Source: Onchocerca volvulus (taxonomy: Eukaryota > Nematoda > Chromadorea > Rhabditida > Onchocercidae). Taken from it: a DNA stretch of 64,000 nucleotides. The stretch is taken from NCBI GenBank assembly GCA_000499405.2, contig HG738137.1:13943661-14007660 (forward strand), in the 5' to 3' direction. Of this stretch, positions 51,329 to 64,000 are shown one piece after another. Numbering within the stretch: the first letter of the stretch is position 1; every line of letters starts with the position of its first letter. The notes below the pieces were generated by a model. That model was not told the DNA's origin, ran no database searches, and worked only from the letters and a program-made list of their open reading frames with translations. Both the position numbers and the translations under genes were made by a program.

Positions 51329-51398
51329 CTAAATTCTAGTGTTGGTTACTTTAGTAACAAAGAAAAATGCCATTCTAGTGTATGACGCTAGAATTTAG
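51329..51398. repeat. Hairpin-forming inverted repeat, 70 bases
   Basis: CTAAATTCTAG (51329-51339) pairs with CTAGAATTTAG (51388-51398); the stem extends to 14 bp with one G:T pair. The loop holds a smaller inverted motif, GTTACT TT AGTAAC. It lies in the likely 3' region of the small gene, close to AATAAA. It may be a 3' UTR structure or a small foldback element. Confidence 0.6.
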
Positions 51399-51500
51399 AA
51401 GTACAAAAAAGGACGAATAAAGTTTTTTTTAAAAGGAAAATATAAAAAAGTGTTTACATTCAAATTTATTTCTAGCATACTAATTATGTAATATTCTTAC

Positions 51501-51686
51501 GGTAAGTTGAGTTTCTGCTGCTAATATATTTCGACCTGAGGTTATTTCTAGCATATGTTGTAATTTTCTGTCATCCAGAGGATGCATGATTGAAAAAATA
51601 GCCATAATACCAATAATAGGAGTGAAAATTCCAATAAAAGCTAATGATAAGATAAAAATAGACAAACGTACCAGATTTGTTATATA
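51501..51686 (-). CDS. Possible orphan exon with membrane segment
   Basis: Bounded by ACATAG on its left (minus strand) and a strong donor, CTTACC/GTAAGAAT, on its right. Translation is open: a hydrophobic stretch (LSIFILSLAFIGIFTPIIG, then IMAIFSI), then HPLDDRKLQHMLEITSG and RNILAAETQLT. The second half has protein-like composition, unlike most open frames in this DNA. No partner exons are found on either side, so it is either a piece of an unseen gene or chance. No family recognised. Confidence 0.22.
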
Positions 51687-51950
51687 CTATGTATTTTTGA
51701 CGAATTTGATATGTATATTGGCAGCAGAAGCACAACTTATTGATGAAAATTATCACTGATCAGGATGGAATGGATTGGTTTAGGCTTAGTATAGCATAGT
51801 AATATTAGATCCCAATATACAAGGCATCAGAATAATACATGAAAGATTTATATAATCTTACATGTTACATGATTAACATACGGGATGAATGACGAAGAAG
51901 AACCGAAATCTATAATGAGGTGAATGGACCAAAGGTTAAAGAAGGACGAA

Positions 51951-52003
51951 GAAGGAGAATTGAGATTCTAACTTAAAAAGAAGGAGAATTGAGATTCTAA
52001 CTT
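51951..52003. repeat. Perfect 24-bp direct repeat, 29-base period
   Basis: GAAGGAGAATTGAGATTCTA plus CTT occurs at 51951-51974 and 51980-52003 without a mismatch. Confidence 0.9.
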
Positions 52004-54673
52004 GACTTTTGACAAAAAATACCAACATTTCTCATTTTGTGAAGTGTGCAGAATGATCTGGATGTACCGCTTGAGATATTACCTATCTATCAGTGGTTTA
52101 TCAAGATTTTAGATCAAAAAATTCAATTATTGAATAAAGCTAATAAATACGGAAAATCATTAAAAATCACTTCAACTTCATTTTTCATTACTCTTTCGAT
52201 ATCAAAAAAAAAAAAATTAAGATTTGTTTGGACAAAATGACATTGCTATTTTGCAGTAGAGATAATGCAATTATTACTTAGTAATGATCGAGTAAATCTT
52301 TTATTATAATGTAAGATATGTTGTATCGCATAAAACTCAAAATTTATTTCAAATATTAAGATTAATCAAAGAGTACATTATTATACTATGGTAATGTACT
52401 ATAATATAGTAATGACTATTAATAGAGTTTATTAATACTACTAATATTATTATTATCACTAATTACGCTTTATCACCTTCATTATTAGCATAATTTATGA
52501 TTAATTCTTACTAAATTGCTTCATGTACGCTACGCTGTGCTTCCGTATGGCTTATCAATCTATTATCGATAAATATTTGCGCCTTTTTTCATCGCTTATT
52601 GTTTTATTTAATGTCAAAATGAGAATAAAATTCTGGAAAAAAAAAAGAATGTATTTATTCGACAAATCTTATCACAAAAAAAAAAAAAAAAAAAAATTAG
52701 AAAATATTAGCAATCATATTATTGCTAGAAGTTAATCTTTGCTTAAACTTGACCTTATAAATCGTTAAATATACTAAAACTACTAATTAAAAATGTAATT
52801 TGTGAAAGTCGACTTTAAAATAATGTCAACACTATTACTACCTAATGAATTAAAAATGACATGACAAGCGACAATCATCCAAAGCAGCAGCAGATGAAAC
52901 TATTTCTGACTTTTACCTTCACGATATCACATACTTTACTTTTACCCTTATAATATCACATGTCATGAATTGAATAAAGCAAAATGGATTACCAATATTA
53001 TCAAATTTATCATCGATATATAAATGAAAAATGATGTAGTAAGCATTATCCTTTCTTCATATGTCACTGACAAATTATCTCATTGATTTTGTAACTTCCT
53101 TTGTTTTAACTTCTTTATCTTAATTATTTGTTCGAATTCTCTTTATCTCTATGATATCAAATATCATACGCTGAACGAAGTGAAGTGAACGAATGAAATA
53201 TGTATATCATTGAGGTCGGCTACTGACAAAATTTGTTTATCATTTCAGTGCTGTATTCCATTCTTCTTTTACATCCAAATATTTTATACTTGAAAAAAAA
53301 AAGAAAAAAAGAGCAAAATTAAGTAATTAACAATTCTAATAAACAAAAGCTGAACCAATATGAAGCAGGAACAAGGAATAGACGAATAAGAAATGAATGA
53401 AATAATACAGCTAAGGAATGGGGAAGAACAGCAAATTCGGATTACACATATTTATATATATGTATATAATTGATTACATATGCAAATTATTAGCACTGGG
53501 TTTAAAAATAGAGAACAATGAAGGAAATTGAAATCTTGAAGGAAAAAAATGAAACGGATACGAAATAGAATGAGAAAATAACATACAACAATTTGATCAA
53601 TAGAGAAAAAAGGAGAAATGATTAATACAATGAGAATAACTTTTGATTATCAGAGAGAAAGACAAATATAAAATTTAAAACTGAATTAAGAAAAAAATGA
53701 ACTAGGATTAATTTTGGTAAAGAACTGGAAGAAAAAAACAAGATTTATGCCATATAATTTCATAATTTAATGATAATCTATTTTGGTATATTAAACGAGA
53801 AGGCATCAAAATGTTGAATGTTAAGAAAATTGAAATTGATAACATTGATAAACTCGGTAGAAAAAAAAAGTTACTTAACATTTTCTGATTCCAAAAATTG
53901 ATAATTTCACTAAACAAGGCTTCATTTGGAGAGATTATATCACAGGAAAAAAAGAAATTTTATGTAGGTAAGCATAACTTTTATTTTCTTTATTAGTTCT
54001 TATCCTCTATTATAATGTAATTACTTTTGCAACTCCAAAATGTCAATCTTAGTTAGATACTTCTATTGTAATACAGTTAAACTAACTGATCCTTCTAATT
54101 GATCAAAATAAGATTGGAAGACAAGTCAAAAGGATTTTCAGTATCTTTCTGACGAGAATGAATAAAAAAAAAAAAAAAAAAGGAAAAAAAAATGCATTAA
54201 ATCGAATAAAATACATTATCAGCAGAGAAAGTAATAATTTCAGAAATCTTCTCTGTAACTATGAAAACGGCAAATTCAACGAATATAATAAGCGGTAAGA
54301 AACTGCATATTTCTCTTGTACATACAGCACTTAAATGTCGGCAAAGTTTTTAAAATTTTAAATGTATATTTTGCACACGACTAAATTTTGAGATAAATTA
54401 AAATACAAAGAAAATGAGACTAAGTGAATAAATATTTCTAAGCGATTGCATTATCAAACTAACCCAAAAATATGAACAAATTACACTAATTAGTAATAGA
54501 AAGAAAGAATAAAAGCAGTAAGGAAGTTATGAATATGAATCTAAATATTTGTAAACAGTAAATCCAACAGCATAAATTTTTTATTAAAAAATTCGTTCCA
54601 TCGATTCATCGTAAGCATTATGTCTTTCATTTCGATAGCAATGAAAAACAGAACAATTGCGCTTCTTCGGAGA
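52004..54673. other. Intergenic and 3' flank of patronin
   Basis: AT-rich; an open stretch at 52046-52240 (+) has no clear exon context. Otherwise homopolymers and short AT words. The part next to 54674 is the patronin 3' UTR. Confidence 0.5.
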
Positions 54674-57600
54674 CTACCTGCTAGCACTACTACTATGTGG
54701 AATTTTCGGACCCTGCATAAACTGATCTTGTAATGTGAACCCATCAATCGTCGCCGAAAGATGCTTTGTAGGTATTTGCAAAAATTTTTTTGCACCCGAA
54801 TCATATCTTAAAAAGTAATAAAATTAGTAATTTGTGGAGAACAGATAAGGGAAATAATAATAATATTCCAAAAGTAATTTTACGGAATAAAATTAATACT
54901 ATTAAGAAGCACGAATCAGGAGAGCAAATCACTCATTCCAATCATCTTTATATGAGAATAAAGAAGAATAAAAATATGTTCCAAAAAGTAAATTGAAATA
55001 AATAATGCTGTATCAAACTTAATTTGCAATGTACCGAATCAGATCGTTTATCAAGAACATCAATCACAGGGAAATCAATAATCACGGTTCTCAAATTATT
55101 ACTTCTTCGCACTACTTATCTTGGTTAATTTAATAGTCAGAAATTAAAGTTTTTTGATTAAAATAGTTGTCTCTTACGGATTATTTCTATAAATGATATT
55201 TGCATTCATGTCAATCATTTATCAGTTTGGTGCCTAACATCCAATAATATTTCCCTTCAGGAATATTCTAAAAGCAGTAGTACATATTTTGAAATAATGA
55301 ATTGAAAACAAGCATACTTGAACATAAGGTGCATCATCGATTCATGACAAATATTAGGGCCTTTTCCATGAATGCGATGCGCGGTATCTGATTGCTGATC
55401 CCAGCTATATGCACCTAAATAACGACATTTTTGATCCCGGAACAGCAAAAGGAAATGTTTACTGTCACTTTTTGCTAGCTCGCCAAGCACCTGAAAATTA
55501 TCACTGAATTAAGTAAGCATAATTTTCTAATAGTTAAATAAAGTAATCGCTACGCAAGCTAGATAATATGATATAATAGTATCTAATTAAACCAACGCTT
55601 GAACAAGAAAACCAACTTCAGCACGATGTTTATCCCACACACTTCCGGGAAATACCGAATATTGTAAAGCATTTATGATCATCGATCGATTCGACTTATG
55701 GACATATTTCGAAAAGAGTTTCAGTGCTATAATAGAAAAATATTAAACAAATGATAACGACGAATACAGTAATTTTATAATTAAATTTGCATGAAACTAA
55801 GTAAAAGCATTTACTTGGTTCAGCAGTACTTGCTACGGGAATACGGGCTGATGATGATAGAATACGAGCTGACGATGGTACACTGCTCTCATCGAAACTA
55901 CTCTGCGGTCGATTTGAACGTTTCGTTCGTAAATTTGTTCCTTCCATCTTAAAAATTTTCAAACTATCAAATAGTAGAACAATTAAATTAAGGAAATATG
56001 CAAGAGATTTAAGGCTAAAATATTCTAAGAACTGAAAACTGTACTTCTTCAGTCTTTAATAATTCGTCCTCTACTCAACCTTCTTTTGACTTCCTTTTCT
56101 TTTTTCTCCTCCCGATTTATGGAAATTGAACCTAATATAGTCAAAAGGATAATAATGATCGATAATGAATATAAAATCAATTTAACAGAATCCTCTTTTT
56201 TCCACAATATTTTCGACATAAGAATAGAGCATTACCGTGCTTTTCGGTCGCGGTACTAAAGGCGACTGACTATATCCTCGACCATTGGGAAGTTCATTAT
56301 TTTCCAATTCTTTTTCCATCTTCTTACGTTTATAATCATCTAGTATTCTCTGCCTGATATACAAAAATCAATGAAGTGAACTTCTTAATTTACCATCATA
56401 AACTGAATAAAAAACCAGAAATAGTAAAAAGCGACCTTTGTAATTCGCGTTCACGTTTTCGTAGTTCAGCAGCTTCTTGCCTTTCCAGTTCAGCTTGTCT
56501 TCGTTCAGCATTCTTAGCTTCGATTTCACCTACTTTTTGTTCAATTTGTTCACGGCGTCGTAAAGTTTTCGCTAGCAACGCTTCACGTTTTGCTTCCATT
56601 TCAGGAGTCTACAAAGTGCTAATGAATCAAGCAACTACAGACTGGAAATGCTATAAACAGTACAAACTATAAAATTCACATGAAATTTATTGAAAACCGA
56701 GATTCCCGAAAAGATGGTCTGACAATATGAAAATATGAGTTTCCTAATCGTTCAGTTATAAAAATGCTATGCATAATAATAAAGACACCCAAATATCAAC
56801 GAATCAATATAATTTCAGGCACTAATTATTCCCTTCAAATTATTTTTCGATTAAATTCAAACTGCTGGCCTTGGACATATGACCGTGTTTTTTTTTTCGA
56901 TTTGATTAAAAATTTTTTCCGTTCGTGAGACAAATGTCCTGCAGCTTTTCCATACTGACTAACAATCACTACTTTTATTTAACAGTGACATTACTCAAGT
57001 TGGAAGTTGTGAAAAAATAGCTCACTGATAAAATCAATATAAAACAGCCACAGCTGAACGATTCAAATCATCCTAGTATAACGAATATGCTAAAGTAATT
57101 TCACGGCATAAAATTATTTGACTGAGTAATACAATTTGCTAACCACATTGATAACAGGCTTATCAGCTGCATCATCAACAATGAACTGTGAAGCACGTGT
57201 AGATGAAAGCTTTTGATTCATGGGTACTGGTGGTACATCGGCATTTACGGATGAAACAGGATCTTTCGGTGGACTTTGTTTATGTCCTGATTTATCATCC
57301 TCGTCTACAATATGATATATATATTTCATATCAGCCAAGAAAATAGCTACGTTAAAAAGATAAGTTATATGAAAATATTTTGTTCTTAAGTGGATATTCA
57401 AACGGAACGAAATGATCGATTAACATATCTTTTCGAAGGTAATTCCTATCTCAACTCAGCTATGCGTTATGATCACATACGTAAAGATAAAGAATTCTAA
57501 GCAGAATATTCGCAATATAAATTTCAAAACAATTGGTGGAAATATACAAAACTATGAAAAGTGTATGTCGCTTTCGCATTCTAAAAGACTGCTGGAAATA

Positions 57601-60600
57601 TTGTAAAATGTTACTCTGATTGATAAAAAGGTCCAAATCAGCTTGTTGCAAATGTTGCGGTAAATTAGGATCTCCTTGACAGTAAGGTACGGATTGCGGC
57701 ATTTTCGCACCATTTATATTTTCAGACGCTCCTGTTGAGTGATCCTAGAAGAATAAAAATTTCAAAGTTACAAAACTAGAGGAATTAAAATTTCATAATG
57801 GATTAAATTTAAAAAAAAGAAAGGCTTACGCTACCGGCAAGTGTGAAGAAACTCCTGGCAGAAACTCAGGTTGATTCGACAGATCTATTTCACTTTTTGT
57901 AAATGTTCTATTCTCCCAAGTACGCCTTTGTGGCCGCATCGTTTGTCCAGCTTTATAAGTGAGTCCCCAGTTTGTCAAATTACGATTTATTTCAAGTGAT
58001 GGATCCAAACGACTTGAAGATGCCTGAAACAAAATATAAGCAAATAGACGAAGTGAATAAATTCGAACTAATGATAGATCAAATCTCAAAATCGTGAATA
58101 TTTAATTTAAACTCAAAATTTGATATCTAATAATTATTAAAATACGATTTAAGATAAGCAAAACGTATCGGAAAAATACGAAAGCTGACTTATTATGAAC
58201 AAGGAGTTAAAGGTCGAGAAGCGAGAGGACCGTTTCAAATGGACCAAAAACGATAAACATATTTTCCCACCAAAACAATAAGCATACTTGTTTTTCAGCC
58301 AAAACGATAAACAGAAGGTAAACATGTTTTCGCACCAAAACGAAAAACATATAGGAGGAGGAGGTGTCCCGAGAGGATTTAAAAGGTTCGGATTTTGGAG
58401 CAGGATCAATTTAGCTTCTTTCTATACCGACGCAGCTGTTCTACGACGACAAGATCGACGCATCCTACATCAACAGTTCGACAGTACAGATTGACAAGAG
58501 TGACAATTCAGCGTAAAACCACTGTTAGTACCTTTCTATTATTTATCGAGTATTGCTCATTTATTTTACTATTGAATAGTACGATATTGTGTGTAATATC
58601 GTACTATCCAATAAAGTCTATTGCTGCTCTTATCGAGTCACAACAGCAACAAGAATCCAACTCCAACCCAACCAATCTATGATCCAAAATACAAATCGGT
58701 CAGAAAATTTTCCCAACAAAACGAGAACTAACATCATTTCGATGAAGTCGAAACGTATTGTTTGCAACTGCAGTAGAATTAGCGACAGCATTGCTAAGCA
58801 CAAATGGTGAGCCAACAACAGGATGCGCATTAGTATCCTGCGGATGCAAAACATAGGTACCATCAAGATTAAGGTGATATTGTGGTGTTGATAGTTGAGA
58901 GCCGGGAATAACACGAGATGCATAAACAGGCATTGTTGATTGATAGTCTGATTGATTGGAATATCCGTTCAGTGACATCTAGAACCGATCGTTTCAGCAT
59001 TGCATTAATAATCAAATCAAGTGAGATATTTGCTCTTTGGATTATAAATTGAAATCCAGCAAATGCTAGCCTAAACCACTGAAATTAACAAAAAGTTTGC
59101 TTTCCTGAAGTCTGGACTTTTCTTAGTAATTTCGAAATTTAAATTCCTAATTTTTAAATTCTGAAAATTTTACTTGTATTGTATGCATAGAGAACGGTTG
59201 ATTTTGATCTGGTGATAGATGCGTAGATTGTCCGAATAATTGTGGTTCTGCAGGGGCCATGTAAGGTGTTGCATAGGTGTGCTGCTGTACTTGATGCATA
59301 GATTTTGCCACATTATGTGGCAAAGTTGCATAAGAATTATTGAACACATGATTTGGTTCATTCAACAGACCAAACTCTAGAGAAATAATTGCAATAAAAT
59401 GCTGTCACTAAAAATTCTTATTTCCAAATAATATCTAACATGACAAAAAAATCATTTCGCTAATTTAATTCCATATTAAATTGCACAGATTCAAACTGAT
59501 GATGTTCATTAAGAAATCCAAGAAATCGCCTTTAATATCTCAGCAAGCTACTATGTTTGCTATCATGAATAAAACCTATTAGTAGTAATTTACAGTGCTT
59601 GATATCACGAATAAAACCTATTATTAGCATTAATTTATTAACTAGCTAGGACTTTCAATATTAGGAAAACAAGTATATTGTTGGTCAACTCCCTTAGATA
59701 TTAAAAAATATATAATGCCGAAAAAAAAAGTACCTGTATGGATAGCAGGTTGAGAAATAGCATGTGTCATTTGACGTTGTTCGTCTACCTGACGGCTTAA
59801 ATTTTCTTGTTGCACAGACATTTCTTGAAGTCGTTTCTGTAGAGAAAGAGAAAGAGTGAATTAAAAAGGGAAGAGAAAAATGAAATAAATATGAATGGAA
59901 AAATCAATAATCAAATACCTTTAAATCCTGCACAGTTTCCTTTAAGAAAGATAATTCTTGTGATTGGTGCATTTGAGAGTTACCTATTTCACTTGATGCA
60001 CGTACTCGTGTATCAGAACCCTATAAATTGACGTAAATGTTAAAATTTGAACTTATAACTACTATCATTGAATTACTTTGTACTCAATCTAAACGTACTT
60101 TTTTTTTTTTTTAAAAAAAGTTATCCATTCCATTTCTCAAACAGTGAAAAAAGATTTTTGTGCGCCTCGAAATGTTATATCAAAGCACAGTCAAAACTAA
60201 CATATCATTTCTGAAACATAACTGATACTGATCTTGCAAATTGAAGTTCACAGGGAAGATGAATAGTCAAAATTATCCCACTAATTCTTATGCTTATTCT
60301 ATCTCAGAATTATTATCCAGTAAACATTTGGTAAAAGATGGTTTATAATCCTGGCTCGAAATACTTGGTAGGCCATATCAATGTCATATTTAAACTCAAA
60401 ATAATAAAGTACTTTTTCCAGACGCTGCATAAGCGTGAAGAATGCATCTTTCTGCTTCTGTGCACGCTCTGATTCACTCTGATTCCTGAAAAACGTAATC
60501 CATATAAAAATTTTTTGGAAATTTAAATTTAATTTTCATAACAAATTTTAAAGCACCAATAAAGAATTATACTTATCTCACAGATTATTCAAAATAAAAA

Positions 60601-63600
60601 TAAGAACACGCTCCATAAAATTCCATCTTTTTTATAATCATAAACTTGTATTGTTTTATTTTAATTTTTCGGAGTTACTTTACATACGTTTCCAGATAAC
60701 GCCTTTTTTCATGTTCACGTCGCTTTTCTTCTAATGCCAAACGTATACTTGCAGCTGGTAGTGAATCACTGCGAAGATAAGTTCCTCCTTGCGAAAAACC
60801 ACTTATATTATGAACACGATCACCAGATTGTATCTAAAGTTTGATATAATAAAAAAATTGTATATAGAAAATCCTCAAGTAATGTTGAAAAATGATTTCA
60901 CATTAATTTCGAAGACAAATGATAAGATCAGTATGTTTCTGGAAATTTTCCAAAATTACATAAAGATAAAATTTTTCATTCTTACTTTACTTGAGCTATT
61001 TTTTAACATTAACTTTCTTTAACTTTACACTCTCTTATTCCCTAAACATAATACCCAAATGACAAAACAATATTATTACCAGTTCACTAAAGTTGGTTTT
61101 AGGACCAGCAAAATTCTTCTGATAATGATGTTTCATTGACTCAGCCGAGCTATAATTTCAGAAATACATTAATAAAGCAGCAGAAAATGGTATTGCTTGA
61201 CTAAAAAATTTCGAAGCTTAGATAAAAAATTGACTCTTCCAAATATTTATAACTTTAACGAAATATAAGTTACATGATCACCTCTTTATTTCTCAGATTG
61301 AGGATCGTCTCAGTTTTTGATGTGTAATTTTCAATATTACTAAGATCTTAAGATATATCAGATGAAGTTACTGTAGGCTTCATTTGTAATACATAATCTT
61401 TTTTACTCAACCAAGAATCTACTATCATCATAGAGATTTCATATTTTCGGAGAATTTAATTATTTTCATTTTTCCTCTGATAAAACGATGAATGATCATC
61501 ATGAATATCCCACTAGAAACTTCTCGATAACAGCATTTCATGCTTCCAACCAATTTTCAACTGCTTAAAATAAGAAGAAAAAACAAGAAAAAGATTTTAT
61601 TTGCATCACAAAAAGTAGCTGCATATTTGATATGATAGAGGAATACATACCGATTGGTCATCAGTGAATCCGACGACATTGCGGAGAATGCTGAAATAAA
61701 AAGCCTTTTACTGAATATAATAAAAATTTCATAGCTAAAAAGCAAAATTATTTCCATTAATTCTCTGCTTTAGTAATAATTTTTAGGCATTTCTGCAAAT
61801 TAAACTATCCGTAAATGAAATTAAATAATAGATGCACTGATCTGTAATAAGCGAAAAATCGAAGAAATAGAATGAATGTCAGCTTACTTCTTGATGTTTC
61901 AGGTTGAAAACGAGATCTAAATTGATTAAGTGTTTTGTTTGGAGCATTTTGAGATCGCAATTCAGGTATGCCTTTTATTGGTGCGAAACGTCTTGCACGT
62001 GTAGGTGATACATCTACAGGACTTGCAACTATAATGAGAAAAATTATTGGTCTTAATTAATATTAGGGTAGTAAAACTGAACAATTAAATCTTTCCAGAT
62101 GAAGTACTTAAGGATTCATGTGAATTTCTTACCGCTTTTTACACTTTCTCCTTCGAAAATTTGAAAAAGATCAGCTAGAAAAGCATTTACATTTGGTTGT
62201 AAACTTTCATGAAGGTACAGAATATCTTCAATTTCGAAATGAAATGGATTCCATGGTAGATGGGAACAAAACTTCCTAAAATATTTTTAAATATCAATAA
62301 TCTGAATGGTAAAATACTGAATCTTTCCTGAATTCTTCTAATATTATATGAAATTACTTGCAACTATTTTATTTTCCCCCTGTAAACAATTCAGGTTTTA
62401 GACCATGAAAACAGTTCCGACTCAAATTAAAAGAAATATTCCAAACTTGAATCACAAAATAATCCACTCCTCAGATGAAGCAAAACCTAAACTATAAGTA
62501 AAAACTTAATCGAAGAAGGGAAAGCATTAAACGAAAAGAGGAAAAAAAATAGCAATTAACCTTAGAAGTATTAAGTTGTATTGGCAATCCGCAAGGCTCA
62601 TTGGATCATTGAAACAAATGTCTGTAAAAAGAAAAAAAAAAAAAACTGGATAAAAAAAAACCGCTCTTATCCACTTCATTTTTTTTTCTTCAGGATTGCT
62701 TCAATGCAGATACATAAGGTAAAATGGCTTTTGCTACTACTAAATTTTCAAGATTAAGAATATTGAGCTTTAAATTATTGTAACTATAATAAAACAACAA
62801 ACCTCGCAAGATCATTTCATTAGGTCGATAAAATCCAACAAGTGCACAAATGCAGGCGCCATCACACATATCCTCGTAGAGATCTTCCATTTCGGGTACT
62901 ATCACTGATCCATCTAGAAATTTTCGAATAACACAAGAATTAATGTTTGGTAAGAAAAAGAACTGTATTTTATTAGATCCAAGAATATCATACATAGTAT
63001 AGAAATTCCATAAAAAACTAGATCTAATATATTAACACGCACATGGCTCACAATTATTCTTATACCATTCTAAGACTTCAAATTCATTGTTATATTATAA
63101 AGGTTAAGAACATTATTGCTAACTTATCGAAGAAAATCCTTTCAAAGTTTACAAGATATTTCATCCTGAAGAATATGGATGATTGATTAGCTATGCTTCG
63201 ACAAGAGCCCACAAACTAATTCGATTAGCTCTCATCCCTTTTCTTATTCCATACCAAATCCATTATTTTGAAAATAGTTTAAACATTCATTTTATCAAAA
63301 ATTTTCTATATATGCGGTAATCAGTTAGCTAAAAAAATTTTACATGCTGAGAAAAGATTACTTACATTGTTCTCTACAATTCTTATTCATTATAGTAAAT
63401 TTTTCCATATCATCTCGTACCAATAAACAAATTTTATTGATCCAAAATAGCAACGCATCAACACTATCCATTGGCTCTTCTCGTTTATCAACTGTCGTGT
63501 AATTCCTATATCAGAAGGAAAACCGTATACTGAATGGACAGATTTTTTGTTTTATGAAAAAACTTCATTTATTTCATTCCACGATTACTTTTAGGGAGTT

Positions 63601-64000
63601 TGCAGAATGAAAGCCAGAGGAGATAGAGGAATTTTTTAGTGCCTCGAAATGTCCGCTATTAAAATGTAAATGAGAACTAAACTTCAGCAGTCTTTCAATT
63701 ATCAAATAATCTTTGTTCACATAAATTCATTCATTTTCAAAGGTTGAAAATGGAAGTTAAGGAGAATTCGAACCAAAAAACATTCAATCATTCCTACATC
63801 AATTTCTGTTTAAATTGTTTATTAATAAATCCAAGTTACGATTTTTTATATTCGAGTAGCAGCTTTTGTATTATTTTTTTGTATTATCCGTCCAATTGTT
63901 ATGATAAAAAAAAGAAAACTACTTACTGTACGGCTTCTACCACTTTATCAATCGTAATAATGGATCGCATATGTGCAATCATTAAGGAATCTATTATTGC
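54674..64000 (-). CDS. ptrn-1: Patronin/CAMSAP microtubule minus-end-binding protein, 5'-incomplete
   Basis: 23 exons read in phase: 64000-63927 (partial), 63505-63366, 62913-62803, 62621-62561, 62275-62133, 62028-61888, 61690-61651, 61149-61080, 60833-60688, 60485-60413, 60020-59919, 59836-59734, 59376-59174, 58978-58733, 58023-57835, 57744-57615, 57304-57144, 56608-56436, 56353-56236, 55947-55815, 55726-55593, 55490-55318, 54806-54674. They give 998 residues plus TAG. Order: end of the N-terminal region and CH domain (first 170 or so; ISIEKVV-like ITIDKVVEAV, EMEDLYEDMCDGACICALV); helical segments around 260-400; Gln/Pro/Ser-rich linker; charged coiled coil at 711-808 (MEAKREALLAKTLRRREQIE onward); CKK domain at about 850-985 (KSNRSMIINAL, SKHFLLLFRD, GKGPNICHESMM, FLQIPTKHLSATIDGFTLQD). 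The CKK binds and stabilises microtubule minus ends; in C. elegans PTRN-1 maintains neuronal microtubules (family knowledge). The start is beyond the window. Confidence 0.95.
58196..58690 (+). mobile_element. Helitron-family repeat block inside a patronin intron
   Basis: Lies in the intron 58732-58024. Contains CCAAAACGATAAACA-like units (about 58243, 58298), AAACATGTTT (58320) and a 31-base stretch at 58368-58398 that differs at one visible position from 42017-42047 (both contain GGATTTAAAAGGTTCGG). The tail resembles 21980-22090. It is antisense to patronin. No terminus found; open frames across it are chance. Confidence 0.6.
58571..58612. repeat. Short-loop palindrome in intronic repeat
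   Basis: ATAGTACGATATT (58576-58588) and AATATCGTACTAT (58595-58607) pair perfectly around a 6-base loop; after one mismatch four more pairs follow. Confidence 0.9.

Noticed and set aside
52046..52240. Plus-strand frame starting NDLDVPLEILPIYQWFIK after a GTGCAG
   Set aside because: Composition of the first part is plausible, but there is no donor in phase, no partner exon and the rest is Lys/Ser-rich chance sequence.
58630..58923. 97-codon minus frame overlapping the patronin exon at 58978-58733
   Set aside because: Different frame from the in-phase exon (SLNGYSNQSDYQ), which joins correctly to both neighbours.
1..64000. CRISPR arrays, rRNA and tRNA genes, bacterial operons
   Set aside because: No spaced direct repeats of CRISPR type, no tRNA TpsiC-like GGTTCGAATC box with cloverleaf, and no rRNA-like stretch were seen. 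The only bacterial-type sequence is the hemF fragment.

Overview
This is AT-rich eukaryotic DNA with short exons, many T-rich introns ending in TTTTCAG or TTATAG-like acceptors, and a gene set typical of a nematode. The AT bias, the worm-type TTBK-like kinase and a fragment of bacterial hemF that looks Rickettsiales-like (the group of Wolbachia) point to a spirurid or filarial worm. That species-level placement is inference.

Layout: (1) 339-1369 (+) is the C-terminal part of a stomatin/prohibitin-domain protein. (2) 3502-4448 (-) is a complete short Helitron. (3) 5307-10791 (-) is a complete nine-exon inward-rectifier K+ channel (Kir/IRK). (4) 10792-25500 is a gene desert filled with tandem repeats and Helitrons. 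One Helitron at 17754-18694 carries a fragment of coproporphyrinogen-III oxidase (hemF); another at about 22117-25054 carries a decayed Helitron helicase. (5) 26154-28691 (+) is a nine-exon NADAR-domain protein with a C-terminal RGG box. (6) 30096-34589 (-) is a TTBK/CK1-like kinase interrupted by a 463-base assembly gap that removes part of its kinase domain. (7) 34590-47356 is mostly non-genic and contains a nested Helitron complex at 41395-44665 with a broken Rep-side open frame. (8) 47357-50992 (+) encodes a 94-residue protein with a repeated HRGF motif. (9) 54674-64000 (-) is patronin/CAMSAP (ptrn-1 like), with 23 exons in the window running from inside the CH domain to the CKK domain; its 5' end lies beyond the window.

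Exon boundaries for the five main genes were read by hand from GT/AG signals and checked for phase. Each joins without a frame break, except where the kinase enters the gap. The genes are unrelated in pathway: a membrane scaffold, a K+ channel, a predicted ADP-ribose hydrolase, a tau-tubulin-kinase-like enzyme and a microtubule minus-end binder.

The most unusual content is in the mobile fraction. The Helitron family keeps a recognisable 5' end and a subterminal hairpin, often appears as inward-facing inverted copies, and in one copy holds the bacterial-looking hemF piece. That combination suggests a Helitron picked up or inserted around DNA transferred from an endosymbiont.
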